Assembly: GCF_009466385.1 (NCBI RefSeq)
Contig: NZ_WIAQ01000003.1
Coordinates: 132,341-189,423 of the forward strand
DNA from: Peribacillus tepidiphilus
GTDB lineage: Bacteria; Bacillota; Bacilli; Bacillales; DSM-1321
Length of the DNA stretch: 57,083 nt
Reading direction: 5' to 3'
A program made the position numbers and the translations under genes. Positions 17,987 through 26,970 of this stretch are shown here, piece by piece. Numbering within the stretch: position 1 is the stretch's first letter; every line of letters starts with the position of its first letter. Below the pieces are notes generated by a model. It did not search any database, was not told the DNA's origin, and saw nothing but the letters and a program-made list of their open reading frames with translations.

Positions 17987-18787
17987 TTATAGAAATGTAC
18001 GTTTAACCTTTTCCCAAAAGGAATTATCTTTCAGTTTTACAGTTTTGATTTTTTTGTCACTTAATTGAACAGTAATTTCGTTAATGTGACGGATACTCAT
18101 CGCTTCGTTATCCATCCCGATTGTCGGATAGTCATTGCCGTCTTGGACGATTTTTAACGTAAGTTTTTTATTTCCACTTAAAATAAAAGAAGAACCGAGC
18201 GTACGATATGTATTATTGTTCAAAGATGCCAGCTCACTTATTTGGAAGCAAGGAAGGAGTGGATCCACCACAGCTCCATTTACTGATTTATTATATGCAG
18301 TACTTCCTGTAGGGGTTGAAACCACCATACCATCTCCTCGGAATGTTTCGAAATGGAGATCGTCTATAAAGACATCGAGGACAAACGTTTTTATGATGCT
18401 TGAACGTAAAGACATTTCATTTAAACAATAAAAAGGAGGCTGCCCATCAAGAGATACTTGTATGGTCGGATATCTCCGGACTTCGATCTGTTCATTCGTC
18501 ATAGCTTCAATCATCTTATTGGTATCATCTAAATGAAAATCACAATACATATTTAAAGATCCTGTGGTAGAAACACCTGCATATAGGCAATCATCACGAA
18601 AGCCTGTTTTTCTGACAGCCTGCAAAAAAGTACCATCATCTCCAACACTAACAATAATATTGGCTTCCCGGTAATTTTGTACAACTTTAAAGTTATAGTC
18701 GGAAGCTAGCTTGTACAGACTATTTGCTTGATTTAGCATCTCCTTTGACTTGTTATGGAAGAAATAGATATTACGGCGATCAGGCAT
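17987..18787 (-). CDS. nadK2: NAD kinase, second Bacillus paralogue (PpnKB/YtdI)
   Basis: The 266-residue NAD kinase fold has the SVGDDGTFLQAVR motif (GGDGT position), the LNEMSLRSS segment and the DGMVVSTPTGSTAYN signature of the family. It phosphorylates NAD to NADP in the cytosol. Bacilli carry two, NadF and this one. GGGAGG precedes the ATG. The gene diverges from sppA; the intervening 160 bases are AT-rich and hold both promoters, not clearly separable. Confidence 0.93.
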   Translation of the reverse strand: MPDRRNIYFFHNKSKEMLNQANSLYKLASDYNFKVVQNYREANIIVSVGDDGTFLQAVRKTGFRDDCLYAGVSTTGSLNMYCDFHLDDTNKMIEAMTNEQIEVRRYPTIQVSLDGQPPFYCLNEMSLRSSIIKTFVLDVFIDDLHFETFRGDGMVVSTPTGSTAYNKSVNGAVVDPLLPCFQISELASLNNNTYRTLGSSFILSGNKKLTLKIVQDGNDYPTIGMDNEAMSIRHINEITVQLSDKKIKTVKLKDNSFWEKVKRTFL

Positions 18788-18947
18788 GTTGAATCCTCCC
18801 TTTATTGTGAAATTTCTTTTACCTTTATAATTCTTTACTATTTTTTGTAATATTTTGCTAAAATATTATCGTGTGTCTTCATTTTATCATGATTTGAAAC
18901 TTTTTGAAAATTGATTCGTACGTATTATAGAGAAGGAGGAATACTTT

Positions 18948-19961
18948 ATGAATGGAAAACGATGGGCAGCTCTAGGGATAGCAGCCGGACTATTTGTTGT
19001 TTCTATTTTTACGAGCATGGCTTCTGCTTTTATTTTTCAAGATACGGAAAGCACCTTAAGCGATTTATTTTCCATGACAGAAGAGACTTTCACTGAAGAT
19101 GTGATTGAAGATGGAGATGAATTTAACAAAATAGCCGTATTGGATGTGGAAGGTGTCATCCAAGATACTGATGAAGACACAACGTCCCTCTTGCATACAA
19201 CCGGATATAACCACAAAGCTTTTATGAAAAAGCTTGATATGGTAAAAGAAGATGATTCCATTGCTGGGGTCGTGATTCGGGTGAATTCCCCGGGCGGAGG
19301 CGTAGTAGAAAGCGCTGAAATCTATGACAAAATCAAGGAAATTCAGAAAGATACGAAAAAACCTGTCTATGTCTCAATGGGCTCTATGGCCGCTTCAGGT
19401 GGCTATTATATTTCAGCTCCTGCCGATAAGATTTTCGCTAGTCCAGAAACATTAACCGGATCACTGGGTGTAATTATGCAAGGCTATAATTATGAAAAGC
19501 TTGCTGAAAAATACGGAGTTGAATTCGTGACAATTAAAAGCGGACCATACAAGGACATTATGAGCCCAACACGTGAAATGACGGAAGAAGAACGTAAAAT
19601 CCTTCAATCCATGATCAATAATTCGTATAATCAATTTGTTAAGATCATTGCAGAGGGTAGAGGAATGTCTGAGAGTGAAGTGAGAAAACTTGCGGACGGC
19701 CGCATTTATGATGGACGCCAAGCAAAAGAACTTGGGTTAATTGACGATTTCGGTTATTTGACAGATGTTACGGATGCTCTAAAAAAAGATTTGAAATTGG
19801 ATGACGCGATGGTGGTTCGTTATACAGATGAGCTTGGATTTGGATCATTGTTTAGTATGAGTGCGAAAAAAATGTTCGGAGAAGACTTGGAAATGGCGGG
19901 TCTTGTAAAAATTCTTTCCCAGCCTAATTCTCCTCGATTGATGTATCTGTATGCAGAATAG
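18948..19961 (+). CDS. sppA: signal peptide peptidase SppA
   Basis: The 337-residue membrane-anchored serine protease has one N-terminal helix (ALGIAAGLFVVSIFTSMASAF). It shows the SppA/S49 motif VNSPGGGVVES, the catalytic Ser150 in SMAASGGYYIS and the general-base Lys202 in GPYKDIMSP. In Bacillus it degrades leftover signal peptides and contributes to resistance to lantibiotics and membrane stress. The Shine-Dalgarno AGAAGGAGG is strong. It is followed after 11 bases by yteJ, so the two form an operon. Confidence 0.95.
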   Translation: MNGKRWAALGIAAGLFVVSIFTSMASAFIFQDTESTLSDLFSMTEETFTEDVIEDGDEFNKIAVLDVEGVIQDTDEDTTSLLHTTGYNHKAFMKKLDMVKEDDSIAGVVIRVNSPGGGVVESAEIYDKIKEIQKDTKKPVYVSMGSMAASGGYYISAPADKIFASPETLTGSLGVIMQGYNYEKLAEKYGVEFVTIKSGPYKDIMSPTREMTEEERKILQSMINNSYNQFVKIIAEGRGMSESEVRKLADGRIYDGRQAKELGLIDDFGYLTDVTDALKKDLKLDDAMVVRYTDELGFGSLFSMSAKKMFGEDLEMAGLVKILSQPNSPRLMYLYAE

Positions 19962-19972
19962 GAGGGGAGAAG

Positions 19973-20506
19973 ATGAACAAAGAAGATTTTTACAAAGAAG
20001 AACAGCCTGAGAAATTGGACCTTACTGACCAGTTAGATACTGAAAGTGAGCCAATCAAGGATCGTATCGTTTCTGAAACAAAAAAAGAACAGTATTATGC
20101 AGGTTTTTGGATGAGGTTTTGGGCTTACATCATTGACCTAATTGTGATTGGGAGTATAGATCGGATTTTAATCAAGCCTATTTTCAATGCGCTGGATATT
20201 TCTCCTTATGCATTGCCGAACTTTTCGCCGATTACGATTGCAACAGCTATCACGTTTTATTTATATTTTGTACTGATGACCAAGTTCTTTGGACAGACGC
20301 TAGGAAAAATGGTACTGGGGGTTAGGGTAATTTCTACCAAACAGTCCGAATTAACGTGGGGAACGGTATTATTCCGTGAATTTATTGGTCGGTTCATATC
20401 TAAAACCACGATAATTGGATATTTACTCGTAGGTTTTCTTCCTAAAAAACAGGGTCTTCACGATCTATTTTCCGATACTACTGTATTATTAGAAAGAAAT
20501 AGATGA
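19973..20506 (+). CDS. yteJ: RDD-family membrane protein YteJ
   Basis: The 177-residue protein has an acidic N-terminal tail of about 45 residues, then an RDD domain (GFWMRFWAYIIDLIVIG, later FGQTLGKMVLGVRV) with three or four membrane helices. RDD proteins have varied, often unknown roles. In B. subtilis yteJ is cotranscribed with sppA, and its product inhibits SppA activity. Same operon, same order here; GGAGGGGAG precedes the ATG. Confidence 0.9.
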   Translation: MNKEDFYKEEQPEKLDLTDQLDTESEPIKDRIVSETKKEQYYAGFWMRFWAYIIDLIVIGSIDRILIKPIFNALDISPYALPNFSPITIATAITFYLYFVLMTKFFGQTLGKMVLGVRVISTKQSELTWGTVLFREFIGRFISKTTIIGYLLVGFLPKKQGLHDLFSDTTVLLERNR

Positions 20507-20516
20507 TAGATATAAT

Positions 20517-20557
20517 CAAGCCGCTTGGAACTTCAGTTCTAGGCGGTTTATTATTTT
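20517..20557 (+). terminator. terminator after yteJ
   Basis: AAGCCGCTTGGAACT pairs with GTTCTAGGCGGTTT (one mismatch and a bulge), followed by T-rich sequence. Confidence 0.7.
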
Positions 20558-20736
20558 TCGTTATGAATTCTTTGGAATTAGACTACATAGAGGGACTTGT
20601 AAAATTGATGAGGAATTGCAGGAAACAGTAAAGAACCTATAAAAAGTAGTTCCAGACATTTAGCCGACCCAATCAAAAATAAAGTATTTTTTCACCTTTC
20701 AAAGTCCATACTGGTAGGTTGAAAGGGTGTGAATAC

Positions 20737-21435
20737 ATGATCTGGTTTCTTTATATTTTCCTCCTTCTTTGTTTCCTTCTTTTGGTTATCAGCCTTACAA
20801 GATTGACAGTAGAAGTGTGTTATGGCCACAGACAGGATAATGATCAACTAACAGTAACGATCAGAGCGCTGTTTGGAATTGTTAAAAGAAAAATAGATAT
20901 TCCCTTAATCAAAATGGATGACGATTCGCCGACAATTGTTGTGAAAGAAAAGGTAAAAAAAGGGATAAATAAGCAAAAAAAGCAGAAAGATGTTAAGCAA
21001 ATTACAGCGGAAGATTTTCTGAATAGCTTACATGATACAAAAGAACTCATCTCTCATATCGTTGGATTACATAGTATCATAAAAAAGTTTTTACAAAAGG
21101 TAAAAGTTAAGCGCTTTGAATGGAACAGCCAGGTGGGAACAGGTGATGCTGCAGCTACAGGAGCCTTGACTGGTGCTATTTGGGGAGCAAAGAGTATGAT
21201 AATAGGTTTATTAACGAAGTACTTGGATTTCAAGATCTATCCTGTTTATTCGATCTCTCCAGATTTCCAAAAAGCTATATCCTCAACGAAGTTCAACTGT
21301 ATATTTGTGTTTACGATTGGAAATGCTATTTTAGCAGGAATAAGGTTTATACGATACTGGAGAGGAGGGATGGCTTCATTTAAATCAAAGAAGCTATCTG
21401 TCCTCTCTAAAAACAATCGTAATACAACCGCATAG
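20737..21435 (+). CDS. ytfI: DUF2953 sporulation-associated protein YtfI
   Basis: The 232-residue protein has one N-terminal helix (WFLYIFLLLCFLLLVISL), a lysine-rich linker around residue 75 (KKGINKQKKQKD) and a C-terminal DUF2953 region (GTGDAAATGALTGAIWGA). Its function is unknown. It precedes ytfJ with 15 bases between them, as in other Bacilli, and probably acts in the developing spore with it. I use the ATG at 20737, after GAAAGGGTG, rather than the frame opening at 20719. A SigE/SigG-like -10 (CATACTGG, about 20707) is possible but weak. Confidence 0.88.
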   Translation: MIWFLYIFLLLCFLLLVISLTRLTVEVCYGHRQDNDQLTVTIRALFGIVKRKIDIPLIKMDDDSPTIVVKEKVKKGINKQKKQKDVKQITAEDFLNSLHDTKELISHIVGLHSIIKKFLQKVKVKRFEWNSQVGTGDAAATGALTGAIWGAKSMIIGLLTKYLDFKIYPVYSISPDFQKAISSTKFNCIFVFTIGNAILAGIRFIRYWRGGMASFKSKKLSVLSKNNRNTTA

Positions 21436-21450
21436 ACAGGAGGAAGCAGT

Positions 21451-21912
21451 ATGTCTAATAACCATCCTATTGAAGGATTAATGAATTCTGCTATGGAAAG
21501 CTTGAGAGAAATGATAGATGTGAATACGATAATTGGTGATCCGGTAGAAACTCCTGATGGAAGTGTCATTTTGACCGTGTCTAAGGTAGGATTTGGATTT
21601 GTGGCTGGCGGAAGTGAATTTTATATGGATGGAAGCCAGTCATCTAAAGAGCAGCCAACCAAGCATCCTTTTGGCGGTGGAAGCGGCGGTGGCGTTTCCA
21701 TTACTCCGATTGCTTTTTTAATCGTGAATTCAAGCGGAGTAAAAATGCTTCATTTAGACGAAAGCACACATCTATTTGAAAAGATTCTAGATGCTGCCCC
21801 AGCTGCTGTGGAGAAAATTCAAGGAATGTTTGCAAAAAATAATAAGAAAAAAGAACATCAACAAACGGTGAAGTCTTCACAAAATGATCCAAAACAAAAT
21901 GTAGATCTTTAA
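21451..21912 (+). CDS. ytfJ: GerW-family sporulation protein YtfJ
   Basis: The 153-residue protein starts HPIEGLMNSAMESLREMIDV and contains the family core GDPVETPDGSVILTVSKVGFGF. A glycine-rich loop (FGGGSGGGVSITPIAFL) and a lysine-rich tail follow. YtfJ proteins are forespore products found in the inner spore membrane fraction of Bacillus. AGGAGG precedes the ATG. It is the second gene of the ytfI-ytfJ unit; no clear terminator was found after it. Confidence 0.93.
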   Translation: MSNNHPIEGLMNSAMESLREMIDVNTIIGDPVETPDGSVILTVSKVGFGFVAGGSEFYMDGSQSSKEQPTKHPFGGGSGGGVSITPIAFLIVNSSGVKMLHLDESTHLFEKILDAAPAAVEKIQGMFAKNNKKKEHQQTVKSSQNDPKQNVDL

Positions 21913-22062
21913 TGCAAATAACGAATGAAAAGATGACCCATAGGTGCCTGGCTCACATTAGCAATTACTAAATATTTGTAGAACAATTCCCCTGTTCTTC
22001 ATAGTTAGTAACGATGAATGCCTGGCGCTTTGTTTTTTTTTGCATATATAAATGTTTTATAA

Positions 22063-22091
22063 TTGCAAAAATTTGTTTTAAGGTCTATGAT
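22063..22091 (+). promoter_or_regulatory. SigA promoter of tpx
   Basis: TTGCAA (22063) and TATGAT (22086) are separated by 17 bases, 43 bases before the tpx start. Confidence 0.65.
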
Positions 22092-22133
22092 TACACTATG
22101 CAAATATTGTTAATGAAAAGGGGAGGAATTTTT

Positions 22134-22634
22134 TTGCCATCCATTACGTTTAAAAATCAACCGGTCACATTACTTGGAAAAGAAGTGAAAGTAGGAGATC
22201 AAGCTCCTGATTTTAAAGTGTTGGCAAATGATTTATCTGAGGTTACTCTAGCTGATACAAAAGGCTTTGTACGTCTAATCAGTGTAGTGCCATCTATTGA
22301 TACTGGAGTATGTGATGCACAAACAAGAAGATTCAATGAAGCTGCTGCACAATTGGACAATGTCAAAGTATTAACGATTAGTGTCGACCTTCCATTCGCT
22401 CAAAAGCGTTGGTGTGCGGCTGCTGGCTTAGAGAATGTTCAAACATTATCTGACCACCGCGACCTTTCTTTCGGGGAAGCATACGGTGTCCACATTAAGG
22501 AGCTTCGCCTTCTAGCTCGTGCAGTATTCGTGGTTGACTCAAATGACAAAGTTACATACGTTGAATATGTAAGTGAAGCTACTAACCATCCGGATTATGA
22601 GGCTGCAATTAACGCTGCTAAAGAAGCCAAATAA
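22134..22634 (+). CDS. tpx: thiol peroxidase Tpx
   Basis: This 166-residue atypical 2-Cys peroxiredoxin has the peroxidatic Cys60 in [14 protein letters not shown] and the resolving Cys94 in QKRWCAAAG. It reduces hydrogen and alkyl peroxides with thioredoxin. The open frame reaches back to 22014, but the family N-terminus ([17 protein letters not shown]) begins at the TTG at 22134, with GGGGAGGA seven bases before it and a good promoter inside the extra stretch. So TTG is the start. Its terminator region has been altered by the repeat element that follows. Confidence 0.95.
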   Translation: MPSITFKNQPVTLLGKEVKVGDQAPDFKVLANDLSEVTLADTKGFVRLISVVPSIDTGVCDAQTRRFNEAAAQLDNVKVLTISVDLPFAQKRWCAAAGLENVQTLSDHRDLSFGEAYGVHIKELRLLARAVFVVDSNDKVTYVEYVSEATNHPDYEAAINAAKEAK

Positions 22635-22660
22635 TAAAGCAACGATTTTTTTTCAAATAA

Positions 22661-22861
22661 ACTCGGCTATCGGCCGAATTAGGTTGTAGACAAATTGTAT
22701 TTCTCGCACATTCAGACTGATTGAAAACGCTTGTCAGTCGAGGAACGAATCCGTGCGAGGAGCGGAGGTACCCTAAATGGTAATGAGTACCGGAGTAGGG
22801 TTCGTGACGAAGAATGCGAGCGTTTCTCAACAGTCTGACTCGGCTATCGGCCGAGTTTTCT
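22661..22861 (-). repeat. dispersed structured repeat, copy 2 (inverted), bracketed by duplicate hairpins
   Basis: Core 22713-22837 (125 bases) reads on the minus strand CAGACTGTTGAGAAACGCT at one end and AGCGTTTTCAATCAGTCTG at the other, matching copy 1 without gaps. The AT-rich tail carries the same ATTTGTCTACA motif. On the outside are two near-identical hairpins, ACTCGGCTATCGGCCGAAT (22661-22679) and ACTCGGCTATCGGCCGAGT (22839-22857). The right one is followed by TTTTCTTTTT and can terminate tpx; the left one is not followed by Ts. The hairpin sequence differs from that at copy 1. Confidence 0.8.
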
Positions 22862-22928
22862 TTTTGCTTCTTTTCTATGTTAAGAGTATGCTTATAAGAT
22901 GAAATACCAAAGACTGTAGGAGGATCTT

Positions 22929-23924
22929 ATGGAGAAATTCAGTCAAATCGAACAATTATTTCATGTTTTGGATGACACGGCTAAAGCTCTTCAAGAGGAG
23001 CTGGATTGTTCGTATTTAGAGGCGCTTGCAGAAACAGGAGAAAACTTGTTTCATGGCAGTGTTATTCAAGAGGAACTAAGTGAGATTACAAAGAAAAGAT
23101 TAAATAAAGAATATCAAAATATAGTTCTTTCTAAATATTCAAGTGAAGAGCTTAGAAAAGCCTTTCAGCTTGCCATTTTGAAAGGAATGAAGGAAAATAT
23201 TCAGCCTAATCATCAAATGACCCCCGATACGATCGGAATGTTTGTTAGTTATTTAGTAGAGAAGTTCATGGAAGGTAAGCAATCCTTTTCTCTTCTTGAC
23301 CCAGCTGTAGGAACAGGTAACCTGTTATTTACCATACTTAATCAACTTAAGGGGAAAAAGATACAAGCATACGGAGTGGATATTGATGATATCCTCATTA
23401 AACTTGCTTATGTAGGTGCAAATCTTCAGGAGCATTCTGTCGAATTATTCAATCAGGACAGCCTGCAGCCATTGTTTGTAGATCCAGTTGATATGGTTGT
23501 TTCAGACCTTCCAGTTGGTTATTATCCAAATGATGCTCGTGCTGCAGATTATGAAATGAAAGCTGATTCAGGACACACATACGCACACCATTTATTTATT
23601 GAACAAAGCGTACGCCATTTGAGCCCAGGCGGATACGGTTTTTTCCTTGTGCCAAATAATCTATTTGAATCCGAGCAGTCGCAAATTTTGCATAAATTTA
23701 TTAAAAAACACTGCATCATTCAAGGTGTCATCCAGCTACCAATTTCCATTTTTAAAAAAGAGAAAGCTGCAAAAAGCATTTTTATCATACAAAAAAAAGG
23801 AACAGAAACCACCCCACCAAAAAATGTCTTGCTCGTTCAATTGCCTAAGTTTTCAGATCAAGCAGGAATGAGCAATATTTTACAAAAAATTGATCAGTGG
23901 TTTGTAGATGAGAAAAGGAAATGA
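22929..23924 (+). CDS. ytxK: class I SAM-dependent methyltransferase YtxK
   Basis: The 331-residue protein resembles the M-subunit fold of type I restriction methylases: a helical N-terminus, the SAM-binding DPAVGTGNLLF near residue 120, and a modified catalytic motif SDLPVGYYP where active N6-adenine methylases have NPPY/F. It has no specificity subunit nearby. The B. subtilis orthologue sits between tpx and ackA and its target is unknown. The altered catalytic motif makes DNA adenine methylation doubtful. GGAGG precedes the ATG. Confidence 0.88.
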   Translation: MEKFSQIEQLFHVLDDTAKALQEELDCSYLEALAETGENLFHGSVIQEELSEITKKRLNKEYQNIVLSKYSSEELRKAFQLAILKGMKENIQPNHQMTPDTIGMFVSYLVEKFMEGKQSFSLLDPAVGTGNLLFTILNQLKGKKIQAYGVDIDDILIKLAYVGANLQEHSVELFNQDSLQPLFVDPVDMVVSDLPVGYYPNDARAADYEMKADSGHTYAHHLFIEQSVRHLSPGGYGFFLVPNNLFESEQSQILHKFIKKHCIIQGVIQLPISIFKKEKAAKSIFIIQKKGTETTPPKNVLLVQLPKFSDQAGMSNILQKIDQWFVDEKRK

Positions 23925-23955
23925 AAAAGCCGTTCGTTAAAAACGGCTTTTTCAT
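23923..23955 (+). terminator. terminator after ytxK
   Basis: AAAAAGCCGTT pairs with AACGGCTTTTT across a CGTTAAA loop, with Ts following. Confidence 0.88.
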
Positions 23956-24037
23956 TTGCTTGAGTTGGTATTATAGAGCAAGAATAATCTTTTATAACAC
24001 AGTTATAGTGCAAAAATCAGAATTTATTTACTTTATT

Positions 24038-24052
24038 ATGAAAGCGATTCCA
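24038..24052 (+). promoter_or_regulatory. cre site (CcpA) upstream of ackA
   Basis: ATGAAAGCGATTCCA fits WTGNAANCGNWNNCA at every position. A -10-like TACAAT lies at 24082, so the site is centred about 50 bases upstream of transcription. That is the arrangement by which CcpA activates ackA in B. subtilis. Confidence 0.75.
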
Positions 24053-24162
24053 TTGTAATGAACTGCTTGAAAAGAAGTGGATACAATGCTTAAATGAGAA
24101 ATTGGGAGCAAACTATTCTTGTGTATATAAATTAATTATTTTTCAATAAAGGAGCGAAATCG

Positions 24163-25350
24163 ATGTCAAAGATTATTGCGATCAATGCCGGAAGTTCTTC
24201 TTTGAAATTCCAGCTTTTTGAAATGCCGAGCGAAGAAGTAATAACAAAAGGACTCGTCGAAAGAATCGGTTTAAAGGATTCAATATTCACGATTACTGTT
24301 AATGGTGAAAAGATAAAAGAAGTTACAGATATTCCAAATCATGAAATAGCGGTAAAAATGCTACTTGATAAACTATTGGCACATGGGATTATTAAATCTT
24401 ACGATGAGATCGAAGGTGTTGGACACCGTGTCGTTCACGGAGGAGAAACATTTAATGATTCTGTATTAATCACAGATGAAGTGTTAAAGCAAATTGAAGA
24501 GCTATCTGATCTCGCTCCTCTTCATAACCCTGCGAACATTACCGGTATTAAAGCTTTCAAACAAATTTTGAAAGATGTTCCGGCAGTTGCAGTGTTTGAT
24601 ACGGCTTTCCATCAAACAATGCCGGAAAGCTCTTATCTATACAGCTTACCTTATGAATATTACAAAAAATTTGGAATTCGTAAATACGGCTTCCATGGAA
24701 CTTCACATAAGTATGTTTCCGAGCGTGCAGCTGAAATGCTTGGAAGACCAATTGAACAGCTTCGCCTTATCTCCTGTCATTTAGGAAACGGTGCAAGTAT
24801 CGCTGCAATTGAAGGTGGAAAATCAATTGATACATCTATGGGCTTTACACCGCTAGCCGGGGTGACAATGGGCACACGTTCTGGTAACATTGACCCTGCT
24901 TTAATCCCGTATATCATGGAAAAAACAGGGAAAACGGCAGATGAAGTACTTGAAGTACTAAACAAGAAGAGCGGTATGCTTGGCCTTTCAGGCTTTTCAA
25001 GTGACCTTCGTGATATTGAATTGGAAGCTGAAAAAGGAAATGACCGTGCTGAATTAGCTCTTGAGGTATTTGCAAATCGTATCCACAAATATATTGGTTC
25101 TTATGCAGCACGTATGTGTGGCGTAGATGCCATTATTTTTACAGCTGGTATTGGTGAAAACAGTGACGTAATTCGTGCTAAAGTGTTACGTGGACTTGAG
25201 TTCATGGGTGTTTACTGGGATCCTGCATTAAACAAAACACGTGGCAAAGAAGCATTTATTTCTTATCCTCACTCACCTGTTAAAGTAATGGTCATCCCTA
25301 CAAATGAGGAAGTAATGATTGCTCGCGATGTTGTGAGATTGGCAAAATAA
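24163..25350 (+). CDS. ackA: acetate kinase
   Basis: The 395-residue ASKHA-fold kinase has the N-terminal phosphate loop ([16 protein letters not shown]), the signature [10 protein letters not shown], the [11 protein letters not shown] segment and the GIGENS motif near the C-terminus. It converts acetyl phosphate and ADP to acetate and ATP in overflow metabolism. AAAGGAGCG precedes the ATG, and a cre site suggests CcpA activation during glucose growth. The gene is monocistronic with its own terminator. Confidence 0.98.
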   Translation: MSKIIAINAGSSSLKFQLFEMPSEEVITKGLVERIGLKDSIFTITVNGEKIKEVTDIPNHEIAVKMLLDKLLAHGIIKSYDEIEGVGHRVVHGGETFNDSVLITDEVLKQIEELSDLAPLHNPANITGIKAFKQILKDVPAVAVFDTAFHQTMPESSYLYSLPYEYYKKFGIRKYGFHGTSHKYVSERAAEMLGRPIEQLRLISCHLGNGASIAAIEGGKSIDTSMGFTPLAGVTMGTRSGNIDPALIPYIMEKTGKTADEVLEVLNKKSGMLGLSGFSSDLRDIELEAEKGNDRAELALEVFANRIHKYIGSYAARMCGVDAIIFTAGIGENSDVIRAKVLRGLEFMGVYWDPALNKTRGKEAFISYPHSPVKVMVIPTNEEVMIARDVVRLAK

Positions 25351-25366
25351 TTGGATTATGTACCGT

Positions 25367-25410
25367 AAAAGAGGGTAGCCCGCTTTCATGCCGGGATACT
25401 CTCTTTTTTT
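25367..25410 (+). terminator. terminator after ackA
   Basis: AAGAGGGTAGCCCG pairs with CGGGATACTCTCTT (with minor bulges) around a short loop, followed by Ts. Confidence 0.85.
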
Positions 25411-25482
25411 ATGGGAATGGTACGCTATGGTATACTATAGGAAAGTCCAACCAATTTTTCAGGTTGTTAAAGGAGAGTTCAT

Positions 25483-26322
25483 ATGACATTATCAAGTCGG
25501 GAAAAAGTGATTAAGCAGGAGCTGTTAGATTGGGAAAATGAACTCTTTTCTTACGAGCCCACTGATCTAGAGATGCTGTATGAAAAGGGGATGGAGAATA
25601 GCTTTTCCCTGCTGCCTGAAGAGGCTCAAAAGCAAATTTTCACAAAACTGGATACATGGCTTTTTCATCTACATGCCCTGGTTCAAAGCTCTCAGTTTCA
25701 GCTTGATGCGAGAGAAAGGATCCTGTCTTCTGCTCGAGTTTTTAATCAAGAAATCCAGAGTATTCAAGATTTGAAAGTGTTGTCCATCGACCAATTGCGG
25801 TTTATTGCTGACCAGCAGATTTCTAGACACCGTCTGTACTCGTTTGCCCAAGGTGGTATAAGCGGTATGGGTGGAGCTTTGTTACTTGGCAGTGATTTAC
25901 CTGTCATAACAGTCATTAATTTAAGAATGGTGCAGCTCATTGCCATGAGCTATGGGTTCGAGGTGAACACTCCATATGAAATGATGATTTCGTTAAAGGT
26001 TTTTCATGCAGGAACTCTTCCAAAACGATTGCAAAAGTACGGATGGGAAGAACTTTTGCAAGATCTCGAAGCAAACGAAGATACATATTTTTATGAAGGA
26101 AAAGACGAGTTAACAAACATTTCTTGGCTTGAGCAGCCGTTAAAGCATATTTTAAAAGCAATAGCAATTATGACTTTCAGAAAAAAGAAGCTTCAAGGTC
26201 TACCAATAGTGAGCATTGCGATAGGGGCTGGAAGCAACTATCAGCTAACAAGAAAAGTTAGCGAGTTTGCGCACAAGTTTTATCAATATCGATATTTGGA
26301 AGGAAAAGAGAAAGAAATATGA
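25483..26322 (+). CDS. EcsC-family protein
   Basis: The 279-residue protein carries the EcsC domain: a helical N-terminus with many aromatic and acidic residues, then a glycine-rich amphipathic segment (GGISGMGGALLLGSDLP, near residue 130) and the VINLRMVQLIAMSYGF stretch. EcsC is named for the third gene of the B. subtilis ecs ABC-transporter operon, but the biochemical role is unknown. It overlaps moaB by four bases (ATGA), so the two are translationally coupled. AAAGGAGAG precedes its ATG. Confidence 0.85.
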   Translation: MTLSSREKVIKQELLDWENELFSYEPTDLEMLYEKGMENSFSLLPEEAQKQIFTKLDTWLFHLHALVQSSQFQLDARERILSSARVFNQEIQSIQDLKVLSIDQLRFIADQQISRHRLYSFAQGGISGMGGALLLGSDLPVITVINLRMVQLIAMSYGFEVNTPYEMMISLKVFHAGTLPKRLQKYGWEELLQDLEANEDTYFYEGKDELTNISWLEQPLKHILKAIAIMTFRKKKLQGLPIVSIAIGAGSNYQLTRKVSEFAHKFYQYRYLEGKEKEI

Positions 26323-26831
26323 GCGTATATGAACATAAACAAGAAGCACCAGATTCAGTAAATTGTATGGTTATTACGGTAAGTGATACGAGAAACAAAG
26401 ACACAGATAAAAGCGGAAAGCTAATGATCGACTTATTAGAGGCAAACGGTCACAAGATTGTCCGATATGAAATTGTTAAGGATGAACAAGAGGAAATCGC
26501 AAATGCCATAAAGTTAGGTGTATCTGACAGTAATGTGGATGTTATTCTAACAAATGGCGGCACTGGTATAGCGAAGCGTGATGTAACGATTGAAACAGTT
26601 CAAACCTTGATGACAAAAGTAATTCCAGGATTCGGTGAGCTGTTTCGTATGCTCAGCTATACAGAAGATATCGGGAGTGCGGCCATTTTATCAAGAGCGA
26701 TTGCAGGGGTAGTTGAAGACAAGGCAGTATTTTCAACACCGGGTTCAAGCGGAGCCGTTAAACTTGCAATGAATAAGCTGATATTACCAGAAATTGCTCA
26801 TGTGGTTAGAGAATTGAGGAAAGATGTGTGA
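26319..26831 (+). CDS. moaB: molybdenum cofactor biosynthesis protein MoaB
   Basis: The 170-residue MoaB/Mog domain has VITVSDTRNKDTDKSG at the start, the pterin-phosphate-binding LTNGGTGIAKRDVT near residue 85, and the late TPGSSGAVKLAMNK. MoaB-type proteins adenylylate molybdopterin, or in some bacteria are of uncertain activity. No other molybdenum cofactor gene lies in the window. It starts inside the EcsC stop codon and ends 1 base before a terminator. Confidence 0.93.
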   Translation: MSVYEHKQEAPDSVNCMVITVSDTRNKDTDKSGKLMIDLLEANGHKIVRYEIVKDEQEEIANAIKLGVSDSNVDVILTNGGTGIAKRDVTIETVQTLMTKVIPGFGELFRMLSYTEDIGSAAILSRAIAGVVEDKAVFSTPGSSGAVKLAMNKLILPEIAHVVRELRKDV

Positions 26832-26866
26832 AAAAGGCTTCAGAATTATGTCTGAAGCCTTTTTAA
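26832..26866 (+). terminator. terminator after moaB
   Basis: AAAAAGGCTTCAGA pairs perfectly with TCTGAAGCCTTTTT around ATTATG. Confidence 0.92.
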
Positions 26867-26890
26867 ATAAAGTGTTCTATCATTCAAATT

Positions 26891-26970
26891 GAATAATTCA
26901 ATCCGTTTTTAGAATAATTCAACCCATCTTAGGAATAATTCAACCCATCCTTCAAATATTCCAACCATAC
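26891..26970. repeat. 21-bp tandem repeat, about 3.7 copies
   Basis: Units begin at 26891, 26912 and 26933 with GAATAATTCAAYCC, with a degenerate fourth (AAATATTCCAACC) at 26954. It lies in the gap between moaB and the convergent gene at 26970 and runs up to that gene's stop codon. Copies two and three are nearly identical. No inverted symmetry was seen beyond AATT cores. Confidence 0.8.

Noticed and set aside
21930-21965. GGTGCCTGGCTCAC-like stretch after ytfJ as a repeat or terminator
   Set aside because: Reminiscent of palindromes common in Bacillus spacers but without a complete stem or T-run.
22618-22830. 70-codon ORF across repeat copy 2
   Set aside because: It is a by-product of the repeat; copy 1 does not keep the frame, so coding is unlikely.
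26891-26970. 21-bp tandem repeats as a CRISPR array
   Set aside because: Units are contiguous without spacers, too short, and no cas genes are present.
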